Shown here: one piece after another, positions 26,091 to 37,475 of the stretch
How the letters are laid out: each line of letters begins with the position of its first letter
How positions within the stretch are numbered: the first letter of the stretch is position 1
Assembly: GCA_036925085.1 (NCBI GenBank)
Contig: JAUPFP010000004.1
Span: 3,796,001 to 3,860,000 of the forward strand
Direction: 5' to 3'
DNA length: 64,000 nt
Source of the DNA: Brachycybe producta
Taxonomy: Eukaryota; Arthropoda; Diplopoda; Playtdesmida; Andrognathidae
Position numbers and translations under genes: made by a program
Notes under the pieces: generated by a model
Told to the model about the DNA's origin: nothing
The model's database searches: none
The model's input: only the letters and a program-made list of their open reading frames with translations

Positions 26091-26824
26091 TATAACCTTT
26101 TGTATCTTGGCACAGTACACAAATTGAAGACAAAAGCAAAGTGCATATTTTTTTGTTTAAAAAAATTCCATTAAAATAACATTCTGTGTAGTGCATATAA
26201 CTGTAATTTATGTTATATATGGCAACTAATATAGATTCTAACAACATTTATAAACACTTTATTGTGTTGTCAGACTGAGATAATTAGGTTCACATTAAAA
26301 ATGCATTGCTTTTTGTTAAGATTCGAACTTAAAAGCTTTAAGTATACCACCTTTAAAGTAGGATTTAACGTGCCTCAATCCTCAAAAGAAGAAAAAAGAT
26401 ACAGGTTCACACTGTGCAACAATCCGTAGAATGAAAACACACTACAGAGTAATATGCAAATATATATTCTACTAAAACAAAGTATAAATACCATCATCAC
26501 TCAATTAGCATAAAGGGTTACTTACAACTCATTGTAAACCTAGCTTTATATTCAAACATTTGCTTTTTGTTTTAGTTAACAGTTGTAATAATTGAGTAGT
26601 AGTTAAGGTTACAATAACGAAGCTGTCAGTATTAGTCAGGTGATGCGTTGAACACCACGTTTAAGCAGCCAATATATTGTATATTTTCCGAAGCAATCAT
26701 TTTAGCTTAAACAGTAGACATTGGATGCATTCAGTTTCTAAGCGTTTTATCCGCAGCTATAAAATCTTGCTGTTTGTGTGAGGCGCCATTCATGTCTAAA
26801 AACAGGTCGACTTTTTTTACATCA
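26091..26824. other. AT-rich non-coding stretch
   Basis: Nothing recognised. Confidence 0.5.
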
Positions 26825-26828
26825 TTAA

Positions 26829-27239
26829 GGTGGCTTAATAGATATTTATTTTGCTTATGTCCCACCCTGATGTCACCACTGCAGTGGCTAATGCTCCATT
26901 GTCTTTTTTTTTTGTAAAATTTACACACAAAAACGTCAAGTGAACGTTTTTTTTTTTATTGTTTTTATGACAATATTTTAACAAATAAACATTTTATAGC
27001 AGTTTAAAAATAACCCGTTTTTTTTTTCATTGATATTTCATGAAAAATCTTTTAACATTATTACCAACCATTTCAGTTTCTAAAACACTTTGAATTTTTT
27101 TGTAATTTTTTTTTCCCAGAAAAACGTTCGCCGCTGGCGGGGGTTGGGGGAGATTCCCCCTATAGAACCTAATAGCCCACAAAAGCACCATCCGGAAGGG
27201 AGGGGGGGCAAAAACAAAATAAATATCTATTCAGCCACC
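26829..27239. mobile_element. TTAA-flanked MITE with GGTGGCT ends
   Basis: Terminal inverted repeats GGTGGCTTAATAGATATTTA and (reversed right end) GGTGGCTGAATAGATATTTA differ at one base. TTAA lies on both sides (26825-26828 and 27240-27243). The length is 411 bp and it is non-coding, with a GC-rich patch (27127-27215). TTAA sites point to piggyBac or Kolobok transposases acting in trans. Good end preservation suggests this copy is younger than the one at 14450. Confidence 0.85.
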
Positions 27240-27243
27240 TTAA

Positions 27244-28022
27244 TTCAATTTTGTTATATTTGATGAACTAGAGCCTCATACTCAGCAAACTCTTCGATCT
27301 CCTTTAAATTTGATTCAACAACAGAACACACCTCATATATTGTGTTCAAAATGTAATGCAACTTGCATTACTTTTTAAACACCTTGTATTAAAATATGCC
27401 GTTTAAAGTTTGTCCAAAACTAACAAATACGAGGGACAATATGCTGATCAAAAAACACCTCCCAATTAAAATTAAATGCAAAAGTGCCAAAATGTAATTA
27501 ATTGCACTGCAATCGTAACGACATGAATGCATTTCTTTACTTTAAAAATATGAATTTCAATGAGATAAACAATAAAATCGTCAATATGGATGAAACGACT
27601 GCTCGTCATTCTCTTATATGAAAATAAATATGAAAATAAATGTTAGTAAAGTATTAGCCTTTTTTTTTTGAAATACAAGACCCACCATTCAACCAAAGTG
27701 AATCAGATTTCCAAAAGCAAGTTTATGTGCGACAAAAGTTAATGCATAATGCATCAAGGCAAATGAATGTAATCGAATTTCGTTATCCTCTCTCCACCCA
27801 TGAAGCACAATCTTAGAAAAATATGCATAAATATATAAACATACATTCATAAATATAATATGTTTGATAAAAAAAAAGCATAGAGGGGGCATTCGTTTCA
27901 AAATCTGCTCTAGAAGTCTTTACCAAGCACTTCAATGGAAATAGATCTCAAATATGGACCAACAACAAAACTTGATATTTTGTATCAATATTAGTATAAT
28001 GTTACGCTCCCCATATACATAG

Positions 28023-28025
<3 letters not shown>
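27244..28025. other. AT-rich non-coding stretch
   Basis: Nothing recognised. The minus-strand frame 27901-27689 has no supporting splice context. Confidence 0.5.

Positions 28026-28071
<46 letters not shown>
28026..28071. repeat. (GA)n microsatellite
   Basis: GA dinucleotides with one interruption (GGGA) near 28060. Confidence 0.95.
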
Positions 28072-29075
28072 TAGTAGTGATGGCCCTGATGAGATGTATG
28101 TCATCATAAAACATCGATGGCTAAGAACAAGAAAGAACAGCCACAACTATACAATTACAATAAGACATTGTGGAGTACGTTATATATGTGCGATATGTGC
28201 GGTACGCGGCGGTGCTGTGATGTGCGCGTAACCAGCTTCTTGGACATCTGCTCCCCCCTATGAAACAATACTGGATCAGACGCTGCTTGTGAGTGGCGAA
28301 TCACACACATAAAAACCCCAGCAAAAAATATAATTAACATAACATACCATTCGCTTCAGTAACCAACCACCAAAATATACTAAGTAAATGTGTTAATATA
28401 TTTAATAACGACTAATGATCAGAAGGGTTTGCAAAAATAAACGTATTTTGCAAAGTGTTTTGAAAAATTTGCAAGAATTACGTTTTGCATTGCAAAGTAC
28501 TGGGCACTTCATAAAAGCATTTTGTGGCTGATGGGGACCGCTTGAGCTCTTCTGAACCATTTTTCAAGCATTTGAAACAACTCCAAATGGTAGCTGTTTT
28601 CAAACGAATTCTTAGTAGATCAATGTCGTACTGTACGCTCCTATGGCTAGAAAGAGGCAGGCCTATGTTACGCAGGGTACATCTAGTGCTATATTAATTA
28701 TTTTGCTTCTTCTGGTTCTTATCATTGCTGTTTAATTATAATTTGTCGTAGCCTATTTTACTTTGGACATTGAAATGTGTGTGGTGGACTCAATTTTGTT
28801 TCGTGACTTTTTTTTCTTCTAACTTCTATAAATTTGAAAAGATCACCTTGCGACATTTTTTACTGACCACAATGTATAGTGTGTTAAGAAATTATATCTT
28901 AACTAAACTATTTGTCAACTTAAGATTAATGAATCGGTTATTTAAATGTGTTATCAGAAAGTTGTATGCATTGTGCACTATAACCGGTAATACTGGATTG
29001 ACAAAATGCTTCTTTGTGCCTTAGAAGCATGTTAGAAAGCAAGTTGCTTCAATTAATATCAATACTTTTAGAACA
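28072..29075. other. Non-coding stretch with a CpG-rich patch
   Basis: At 28190-28300 CpG density rises (GTACGCGGCGGTGC, GATGTGCGCGTAACC). The minus-strand frame 28340-28155 covers it and begins with a hydrophobic run, but I find no donor site and no recognisable domain. The remainder is AT-rich. Confidence 0.4.
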
Positions 29076-29398
29076 CCTAAACTGCAGTCCAGTGAAATTC
29101 ATAAAGCACTATATATGGGCAGGGCTGACCACTCTAAGAAGATTAGGAAGATTTTTGCTAGGACAGATTCATATTATTGGTATTTTTTTCCTAGAGTTAT
29201 AAGACAATGGAACTCTTCCTGAGGAAGAATTGGTGAATGGGGATAATTTTGTTTTGTGGGATTGACATTTGTATATTCATTTTGTTTTTATATGTGCTTG
29301 ACAATGCTTAATGCTGCATATGGACTCTTATGTCCCTCTGCCATAGGCCTATTTGGCTGCTAGCAGAGTACTAATTGTAGTTGTAATTGTAAACACAC
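29076..29398 (+). mobile_element. LINE (CR1/L2-type) 3' end, second copy
   Basis: Matches the 12.6-12.87 kb copy from CTGCAGTCCAGTGAAATTCA onward (TATATATGGGCAGGGCTGA, GGACAGATTCATATTATTGG). It keeps the C-terminal motif FFPRVIRQWNSS before a TGA at about 29219, the usual 'FFPR.I..WN.L' end of CR1/L2-like reverse transcriptases. The 3' UTR (CATATGGACTCTTATGTCCC, CTGCTAGCAGAGTACTAAT) and TAATTG-type tail follow. The copy is heavily 5'-truncated. Confidence 0.85.
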
Positions 29399-29543
29399 TA
29401 GAGCAGCAAAAATTATGGCATCATAAACTTATAAATTATACTAGTGTCGATCTTTGGACTCAAACCTGCTTGCTACCTCAAAACTATGCCTCAAAGTACC
29501 AATCGGTACAATTAGTTAACCGGTAATCCTGCATTGAGAAAGG

Positions 29544-29873
29544 GTGCCTTTAAAAATGAAGACATGCATTGCACTGTTACAAGTATACGGGACTTTCCAA
29601 ACATATTGCAGTCAACTTCAACTCTCGCATGAAATGGAGTGCTCCTATGGAGATGGTCATAGTGAAACATTAGATCCTATTCTTTATTACTGCAGGGTGA
29701 CAACTAGTATTGCAGCGAGAAACATGTTGGCCAGGTTCGTCACGAGTATTAGATACAGATGGCGATTGGAAATTGAAGACATTCACCATGAAGAGCACCT
29801 CAAAGATCTAGCGCACTTTCCCAGTGCTCAGCAGTTTTTAGAGGCAGCCCATTTCGTGTTCAGCCCTAACTAA
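29544..29873 (+). pseudogene. C-terminal fragment of a second non-LTR retrotransposon ORF2
   Basis: An open frame of about 109 codons (first true ATG near 29556) reads GTFQTYCSQLQLSHEMECSY, then GDGHSETLDPILYYC, and ends in LKDLAHFPSAQQFLEAAHFV. The C..(Y/C)GDG..ET..H/P.L..C pattern is the post-RNase H cysteine motif seen in R1/I/Jockey-type LINE proteins (usual form 'C..C...ET..H.L..C'). One cysteine position and the His are not conserved, which fits decay. Only the tail of the protein is present. The 5' side is broken by stops, so this is a truncated insertion of a family different from the copy just upstream. A host gene fragment is less likely. Confidence 0.55.
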
Positions 29874-31123
29874 AGACGAAATCGTCACTGTGTGCATACA
29901 ATGCTTGGTCACCTATGGTGACTAGATAGCTTAAATGAACGAGAACCCTTTTGATGAGGGGGCCTAAACATTTTTTTCGAGAATGCCAGAAATTTTTAAC
30001 TAATTAGCATTAATATCCACAATGAAATGTGCGTGCCACCTGAGCAGACACCATTTTCTTTATCCTCTCTTTTTATTGCTTATTTCATGCACCTACATAT
30101 AATTTTGGTTGCTTTTGTTGTCGTTATAAGATAACTAAATTACATATCTATTTTAAAATGTCGTCAAAAAACAATACTTTTGTTATTTTCAAATACAGCC
30201 AGCCAACTCAGTATAAAATGGGATGGGGATGTAAAATGGGATGTAATTTTACAACCACTGCTAATTGAAACCCTACATAGATTAATAAGATTAATTTTCT
30301 TTTACTTTCTCTTTTTGCAATTTCATTCGCTTTGTTAATATTTTTTTCTGAAAAATATCAAAGAATTACAAAAATATAATTCAAAACAGAAAATAAATAT
30401 TGTTGTCCATGCATAGAAAAACAAGAAAAACGGAATTAGGTTTGAATTAATAAACTTTTAAGCCCATAGAACATTTTATAAAGATTTTTCTTTTTAGTAA
30501 ACATGAAATTTGTAATCATATCGAATTTCAAATAAAGGAAAAAAAATTCGGGTGTAGATTTTTTTGTGTTCCCAATAAAAAGTAACACAAAATCAAAAGA
30601 GAAGTTTTGTTAAGATGAAAGCAGCAAAACATAAAGAAACCATGGGGGTGTCGACGACATCAACTCTATATTATTTAGATAAAAAAAATATCTAAAACCA
30701 TAGAAAAAAAATTAAGGGCGACGACGAACAAGTCATTTTGTTCACAGCTTCAGCAAACTTAATTCATTTTAATACTTCTTTCAAAGATTACATCTTAAAT
30801 GTGTATAGAAATATACATCGAAACAGGAAAAAAAGAAAGACACATGTGTCAAATCGATTAGCAAATGTTAATCATGGTCTTTGAAAAGAGGTTTCTTGCT
30901 TCCAGTTGGTGGTTAAACTGGTTTTTTTCTTCTTTTTTCTTCTTCTGTTCATTGAGAATAAGAAAAAATCATTTGATTTTACACAAATATTTTTATTAAA
31001 AATGGAATGAAGATCTCTGTTTCACTCACTCAATCACTCTTTCTAAAGAAAAAAGAAAATTTGGCTTAATGCCGAGGTTCCTCATCGAGCATTAAAAGTA
31101 TGGCCTATAGCTTTTTATATATA
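29874..31123. other. AT-rich non-coding stretch
   Basis: The first about 120 bases may be the 3' UTR of the LINE fragment. Beyond that I recognise nothing. Confidence 0.5.
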
Positions 31124-31471
31124 CAGAGTGGTTATTTCAGTTGTGTACCAATCCAAAAGTTATAAACTTTTAGCAAAACAGCTGTATTTATGTCAAATGT
31201 ATAATCTTAAAAGTCCATTTTGTAATGGACCTTTTGAGGTCAACGATTTTAGAGTGAGTTTGACTTGAGTTAGATGTGAGTTGGAGCTGAGTTGGAGCGT
31301 AAAATATTACAAGCAAAAGACTTTAAAACCTGGTCCACATTCGAAGCCATGTTTTTGGACTGTCACAATGTACTTAAAATTGTGTCTATAGCGTCATGCA
31401 GCATGTAACACACTGGAATGTCAAGGCTCTTAAATTCTTAATACTAAAAACGTGCATTATATAACACCCGG
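31124..31471. mobile_element. MITE family A, copy at 31.1 kb
   Basis: Ends CAGAGTGGTT and CACCCGG are flanked by TA (31122-31123 and 31472-31473). Blocks shared with 2312-2866 and 7439-8251 include AATGGACCTTTTGAGGTCAA, CCATGTTTTTGGAC and GTGTCTATAGCGTCATGCA. An internal degenerate GAGTTG-type minisatellite (about 31253-31298) replaces the usual central block. TA flanks suggest a Tc1/mariner-like origin. Confidence 0.65.
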
Positions 31472-31479
31472 TATATCGT

Positions 31480-31740
31480 GATCCCCCAGAATGCTAACCT
31501 GGTGGTGCATGACTCCTGACCGTCTTTCCCTCCCCCTGCATACAAACCCGTTTGCGAGTGCCAAGAGATATCCCTTCGGACACGGACTCTTGGACCTGGT
31601 TGCACCTCGTAGGTGTACACAGGTCCAAGTGTATAAAAGCACCGCGGTTTCATTTGTTCGGGGTTCATTTGCTTTCTCAAAGCTGTTCACACTGTCTTAA
31701 GTCAGTAAACTCCATAATAAAACAAGGGGCCCATGGACAT
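31480..31740 (+). promoter_or_regulatory. GC-rich segment with TATA box (solo LTR or promoter)
   Basis: This GC-rich segment holds a strong TATA box, TATAAAAG at 31632-31639. About 30 bases later come TTCGGGGTTCATTTGC start-site-like bases, and an AATAAA polyadenylation hexamer follows at 31716-31721. TATA plus AATAAA within about 90 bp resembles the U3-R layout of an LTR retrotransposon, so a solo LTR is one reading. I could not define TG...CA ends or a 5-bp target duplication. Overlapping frames on both strands (31444-31773) are explained by low stop density. Confidence 0.35.
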
Positions 31741-31761
31741 TTCACCTTTACTGTTATGGTA

Positions 31762-31837
31762 CATTCACACTAGGCTGGTTTACCATCTGTTGGTTGCGGC
31801 TGGCTGGTTGTAGCCCTCTAGCAGCATAGTGTGAACT
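31762..31837. repeat. Short TIR element or hairpin (TTCACACTA)
   Basis: TTCACACTAGGCTG at 31764 is mirrored by CAGCATAGTGTGAA ending at 31835, a 76-bp miniature element. Immediately right of it (31838-31900) CAGCTG/CAGCAG words recur several times (CCAGCAGCTGCTT, AGCAGCTGGTCAAGCTGG). Confidence 0.5.
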
Positions 31838-32212
31838 GCTACCAGCAGCTGCTTTCTCCAGCAGACTAGTGATTTTAACAGCAGCTGGTCAAGCTGGTCA
31901 CAGGAAGCCTCTTACAACTGGAAGACCCAAATTAAGAGCCTATTAAAACCGGAACGTCCCCAGCATTTTTTTCCAAAACGAGTAGCCCCAACAGGAACTT
32001 CTCAACACTGTGAAGCCCCTATGCCTCTTAAAAAGAACTAGCCCCCTAACAGCCTTTCGAAACTGTAAGGTCGAAACAATATGCTTGGAACACATTGTTT
32101 TAGACTACTGCCTTAAACAAATTGTTTGATACTATGGCGTATGATCATCAAACAAAACAAAATTTCTTCCGGTACCCTACACGGCATAGTCGTAAATTGG
32201 GATTGAAAAGTG

Positions 32213-32354
32213 GGGTGGCAAGATTTAGGGAACCAATACTGCCTAATTAGCCTAATGATAGCACACAGAGTCACAGACCCTGTATAAAAGTGAATGATCC
32301 GCGCCCTGGTTACAAGAAGGACCGGCGCAGCCAGCATTTTCGATCTTGCCACCC
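32213..32354. repeat. Inverted-repeat-bounded segment (GGGTGGCAAGAT)
   Basis: GGGTGGCAAGAT (32213-32224) and ATCTTGCCACCC (32343-32354) are exact mirrors. The enclosed 118 bases are more GC-rich than the flanks. The minus-strand frame 32361-32113 across it is probably incidental. It is a MITE-like remnant without visible target duplication. Confidence 0.5.
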
Positions 32355-32774
32355 GGGCCAAATACTAACTAGTAACTACTGTACATGCCTGAATGGTAGT
32401 TAACAGTTACAATCACTCTGTATTTTTCTTGGAAGTAAAATAAAATTTAAGTTTGAAGAAAAAAGAGGTGGTAAAATTAAACCTTTTTTTCATTCCTAAG
32501 AAATCTGGTTTAATGATAGATCTACTCCTTTATTAAGTTATAAAAAAGTTGGAAAAAAAAATATTTTTATTGCAATTACGATATTGCCTTGTAAAAAATA
32601 TAAGCTTGAAAATGTGAAATCTAGGCAAAAAGTCAGAAAGTGTTTTACACACTGGATATAATACTACCTAATAGGACAGAAGTTTTATTTTAATTGCACG
32701 AGATTTAGAGGTCTAACGACGTGACTCAGACGACTGGTTTGGAAGATAAGCGAACTTTTAATACTTTTTTTTCA

Positions 32775-32776
<2 letters not shown>

Positions 32777-32822
<46 letters not shown>
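32777..32822. repeat. (AT)23 microsatellite
   Basis: Uninterrupted AT array followed by imperfect TA-rich sequence to about 32880. Confidence 0.95.
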
Positions 32823-32824
<2 letters not shown>

Positions 32825-33534
32825 TATATATATATGTACTAAATAATACAACATATACACGGTATATACTGTATATATGTATGCACTAGCTCTTATGGAA
32901 GGAATATATGGCCTATGTACAATTGTATGGAAAATATAGGAAGCCATGAAAAAAGAGAGAAAAACTCGTATAATAATAAGTATGGGAGCATCAAAAAAGA
33001 AATAAGGATTGGTTGAACTACCACCATACAATTGATCGAATCAAGCAGCATAAATATCAGATCAAACCCACTTCCGGTAGTAGACCGTGAAAATGTTTTC
33101 CCCTGTCAAATCGATATGGGCACCATAGTATCATTCTTCTGGTCATATTATTATACATTTCCAATAGAAAATTGATGGGGCTCTTCCTCTCAGTATAGAA
33201 TAAATGTAAGAATGTGTGTCGCCCTCTATCAACTTTTCTTTTCTTTCTCTCTATCTCTTTTTTTTTAATGATTCAGTTGAATTTGGTCCGTCTTGAAATT
33301 ATACGGGTCAATGTGTTGTTGATGCGATCAATACCATTTTAAAGTCAAGTAGTAACTTTGGAGGCGAGGTGCCAGTTTGTAACCAACAAACAGTTTTTTT
33401 TTCTCTCTTTCTGTGTGGCATGTTGACGACATCAACAGCCAACACACACACACACACACACTTGACATCCTCGTTTCTTTTAACTGAAACCTTTAAATTT
33501 TGACATAAGGCAGGCGTATAGGCATGATAAAATA
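32823..33534. other. Non-coding stretch
   Basis: (CA)n at 33442-33461 and T/C-rich tracts. No gene is supported. Confidence 0.5.
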
Positions 33535-33605
33535 TTGTTGGAACCAACAGTGGTGCAATCAACAAACCAAATCATTCAACATTTGCACATAAAAGTAGAT
33601 GCGCA
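33535..33605. mobile_element. Partial copy of the 33.9 kb MITE
   Basis: ATCAACAAACCAAATCATTC here parallels ATCAACAAACCAAGACGTTC at 33971, with the surrounding TTGGAACCAACAGT/TTGGAATCAACACT also alike. This is only an internal fragment. Confidence 0.45.
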
Positions 33606-33923
33606 TAATTAATTATATAGTTCCTGCAACACTTTGCATCATTTAGCGACATTCTAGTCACTTCTTATGTCATTATACTCCAACAAAGCTTTCTAGGTTT
33701 TAAACATTTTGAATATACTAAATTGCACTTGCTGCAAGGTGGTGATCTGCTACTAGATTTCTGATAACTAGCCGAGCTCTTCAAAAGGCATTTATTTAAA
33801 AGCAAATACACCTCCAGGCCAAGGTGTATTTGAATCAGTATAAAAATTATGTTTCTATTGAATATATTGTGATTTGGGGCCATTTTCCACTAAACATTTA
33901 GCTGGTTTCGAAGGAATCCTTAA

Positions 33924-34284
33924 GGTGGACATACACGATCCGATTTATTGGAATCAACACTGTTGAAATCAACAAACCAAGACGTTCAACATGTTCACAT
34001 ACATGGGCATACAGATGTATGTCCAACAATGCATTTCTCAACACAAAATATGAAGAAAATGTGTGAAAAAACCTCGACTTTTGATATTCTAATTTGTAGT
34101 AGCTTCTAATCGGCTATAAGCATCCCAACAATGTATTTTGTTGGAATGAAGTACAACAGGTCCTACTTTTGTTGGCTATGTCGGATGTTGTTACCAACAC
34201 AGTTTTATTCAGGCATAAACAAACCAATTTGTTGGCTTCAATACTGTTGATTTCAATGAATCGGATCGGGAGAAGCGTTTCCAC
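33924..34284. mobile_element. TTAA-associated MITE with GGTGGA ends
   Basis: The left end after TTAA (33920-33923) reads GGTGGACATACACGATCCGA. The right end reversed reads GTGGAAACGCTTCTCCCGAT and continues CCGATTCATTGAAATCAACA, matching the left arm's CCGATTTATTGGAATCAACA. The arms are about 70 bp. The right flank GTTTA is a mutated TTAA context. The interior repeats TTGTTGG-type words. The length is 361 bp with no coding content. The GGTGG terminus and TTAA site are shared with 26829-27239. Confidence 0.65.
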
Positions 34285-37034
34285 GTTTAGATTTTTGTCC
34301 AACTTTGAATAACTACACCGAATTTTGTGAAAATTCGACCCATCATTTTTAAAGTAAAACTGGTTTTAACTTTGTATTTCCAGCACCACATTGGATTTTG
34401 TTTAATAGATGTCCCCATATTTTTTCAACACTGCGCCCTGCGTTTGATAAATTGGGTTTTTGGATTTAAAGTCAGCGCCTTGAAATTTTGTTTTATAATT
34501 ATAAATTTATATAAGCAAATAAAAGTAATGCCTCTTCTGAGAACTGCCTGACATATGAAAATTCATTCAATCTGACAACAACTGTCTTTCTCTCAACATA
34601 TTTCACACAAAATATAGAAAATCTAAAATATTCTTAGAGGAATTGAACTTATCTCGTGCCCTCAAGAAAGAATTATCATTTGAGAGATAATAATAAATGT
34701 GGTCTATAGAAACAAAACACAGACTGTAATAATAATGAAGTAATCTTGTTTGAATCAGCCCCAAATCACAAAAATGCCTATAGGACACACATGTCTACTA
34801 GAGCTTCTAAAAAAAAGGGAAAGAAATTGTTTTTCTATTGAATTCTTCGATAAACAAACAATGTACCAATAAACCATTCATGTAACAGAAAAACAAAATT
34901 TAAGTGAATAACACGGGGCAAACTTTAAATAAAAAAAAATCTACTTTTCAAAACTTGATTCACATGTGGACCATAAAATATAATTATGTTGCTAGTTGCA
35001 TCTAGCCTCCCTACACATAGAATCAATCAACCGAGAAAGAAAAAAACATCAATTTAATTGGAATCAAATTTAAGTAATAAAAAAAGAAGCAAAAAAGAAA
35101 TGAACAATCTCTTTCTGTCACTATCTAAATGACTAATGACGTTATTCACCACCCACATTTCAAATCTTTCATTATGATGATTTGACAGAAAACGAAATGT
35201 TGAGGTAGTTGTGTATGTCTGAGAAACGAGAGAGGAGAAGGAGGAGGAGGATATTTCACCTGCTTTAAAAAAAAAACTCATCTTTTCTCATCCGTCGGAA
35301 GTCAGCAATTCTAAAAACTTGCTAAGATATTTTCAATTTGTATGCATATCCATATTTTATGCATACATAAACATGTATATACATGTACTCTATAGTGTGG
35401 AGTTCATTGCAACTGTTATATACCTGTGTGGTGCACGTAAAACGTATCTCGTTGAAGGATGAATATTTTCAAGAGAAATCCTATAACAAATACACAAGCT
35501 AAACTTTAAGTGGTTATTAAGAACGTGCCAGAATTTATTTGTACAAAAACATAAAATATACGTCATGCTTTAACGAAGTAACTGAATTTTGAAAATAGCA
35601 ACATTTAAAAAAAAACTCGTTCTCTGGGGCCCATCAGAAAACATTAAGATGCAAATTCACTTTGAATAGACATTAACATATTTTATTTTTAAATAAGATA
35701 TGTATGCTAAGTCAACATAATGGGCGCAGGTGCAAAACTTTTGGATTTCGCAGTAACACACATTTTTTTAATAAACGTATGTTCATTAATTTATTAAAAC
35801 ATTAAAACAATACGAATTTTACCTAAATACTTTAAATCGACATGTCCATTTTTTCTATTACACAGTCTAAAACTAAAAAATAGCATAGTCTCTCTTAGTT
35901 AAGACATTGCATGAATTCGAAAATTTGGTGATGCACACCACCTTGCAAAATATCCTGCCGGCAGTCCATGGTCAATATTAAAGCCCAAAGAAATAAACTG
36001 AACATACCGAACAGCGTTCCAGCATACTAAAACACCATTTTATCAAATACCTTTATTAACAAAGATTTTTAAATATTGTAAATCTAAGAAGGTTCAAAAT
36101 GATGTTTCAGGGTTAAAGTTTTTTTTAAAAATTCGATCCAGAACATAATTAAGTGCTTGTTCTCTGAATCGACATCTCGCTATGGAAATCGCTGCTTTCT
36201 GCCTCAGTAAAAGACTAAAAGTGGCTTCCTTAAACGTTATTTTCAAAAGTCATTAAGTTTACCTTTGACAAATATGTTTCAGATTTTGTACAAATAAACT
36301 GTGATAATTTATTAACAAGAATCGAAAAATTCAAATGTGTATCTGTTTCCTATAAAAGCTGTTATGTTCTGTAATATTCATCTATAAACGTGATGCATTT
36401 TACGCGCGCCAAGCGATATAAAGTGACTATATAGCAGTTTGTGTCTATTTATATATTTTTTTTCTTCGTTCAAATAAAGCTTTGAAATAACACCATTTAT
36501 CAAATGTATAAATAAAAGGAACGCTTTTCTTTTATATAAATGCATATTTTGCATGATATCTAAATTACATAAAGAAAAGTAACAAAATAAATAAACGAAT
36601 TCCAACACTGCTGCAAAGAAAAAGATATCTAAAGAATAATTCAAAATAGTTTATGGAATAAAGTGCACCCCTTTATATATATAAAAAAGCTATATATACA
36701 GTAAACATACACTGTACACAAGGAACCTAACGGATTAACCAATGTTGCATGACTTAAAGGTTATTTAAAAATACATCCCATGCATCCCATTCCTTCATCT
36801 CCAAACCTCTCACTCTCTCTCTCTCTCTCTCTTTGAGATTTCATTCTGTATAATCATCTTTCTGAAACTAAAAATCACATCAGATGAAGTATTTTATTTC
36901 AAATTACACAAACATACAATTTTGCTATTAGAAATTTGACTAACATTAAATGGAAACAAGAGAATGGAACTTTGCTGCTTTATGCTGTGATTGACCGTAC
37001 AACATAATTAACATAGGACTATTGAAACTACACT
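34285..37034. other. Long AT-rich stretch, no gene seen
   Basis: Frames at 34327-36644 are low-complexity. A (CT)n run lies at 36813-36832 and a GGA-rich patch at 35235-35250. No exon or element is supported. Confidence 0.5.
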
Positions 37035-37190
37035 GAGCACGAGTTGAGGATAAGTTGAGGATAATCTGAGGATAAGTTGAGTGTGAGTTGAATGTGCATT
37101 GAGTTGCGGATGCGTTAAGGTTGGGTTAACGGTGAGTTGAAGGTGCATTGACGGTGCGTTGAGGGTGAGTTGAGTGTTATTTGTGTATGA
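37035..37190. repeat. Degenerate GAGTTG minisatellite, about 12-bp period
   Basis: Units such as GAGTTGAGGATA, AAGTTGAGGATA, GAGTTGAAGGTGC and GCGTTGAGGGTG follow each other in tandem with drift. Similar words occur inside the MITE at 31253-31298. Confidence 0.8.
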
Positions 37191-37238
37191 GTTTAGTTAA
37201 GTTAAACTTCAAATGCCAAATTTCGGAACAGACTAATC

Positions 37239-37475
37239 GTAGGTTACTAGGTGACCTACGCTTCAGAACAGTAGGTTACTCAATGACCTTTAGAACTTTT
37301 TTTATATCGGTGATGAGGTGGGGTTACGTTAAATTAAGCTTGTTGCAGGGAGCCTGGGGGCACAGTCCCCAGAATGTACAAAAGTGTAGGTCACTGAGTG
37401 ACCCACAGTTCATATCTAAAAGTGTAGGTTACTGAGTGACCCACAGTTCTTCAAATAGTTATCTGGAAGTGTAGG
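37239..37475. repeat. Interspersed palindromic repeats (GTAGGTCACTGAGTGACC)
   Basis: The core GTAGGTxACTGAGTGACC recurs at about 37239, 37271, 37386, 37423 and (half) 37470. The best copies read AGTGTAGGTCACTGAGTGAC with CCACAGTTC after them. The core is itself near-palindromic (GGTCACTGAGTGACC). Spacers vary. The 84-aa frame at 37181-37435 reads through it and is not evidence of a gene. Confidence 0.7.

Noticed and set aside
28155..28340. Secreted-protein-like minus-strand frame
   Set aside because: The hydrophobic start comes from an AT-rich run. The GC-rich part lacks a donor site and a recognisable domain.
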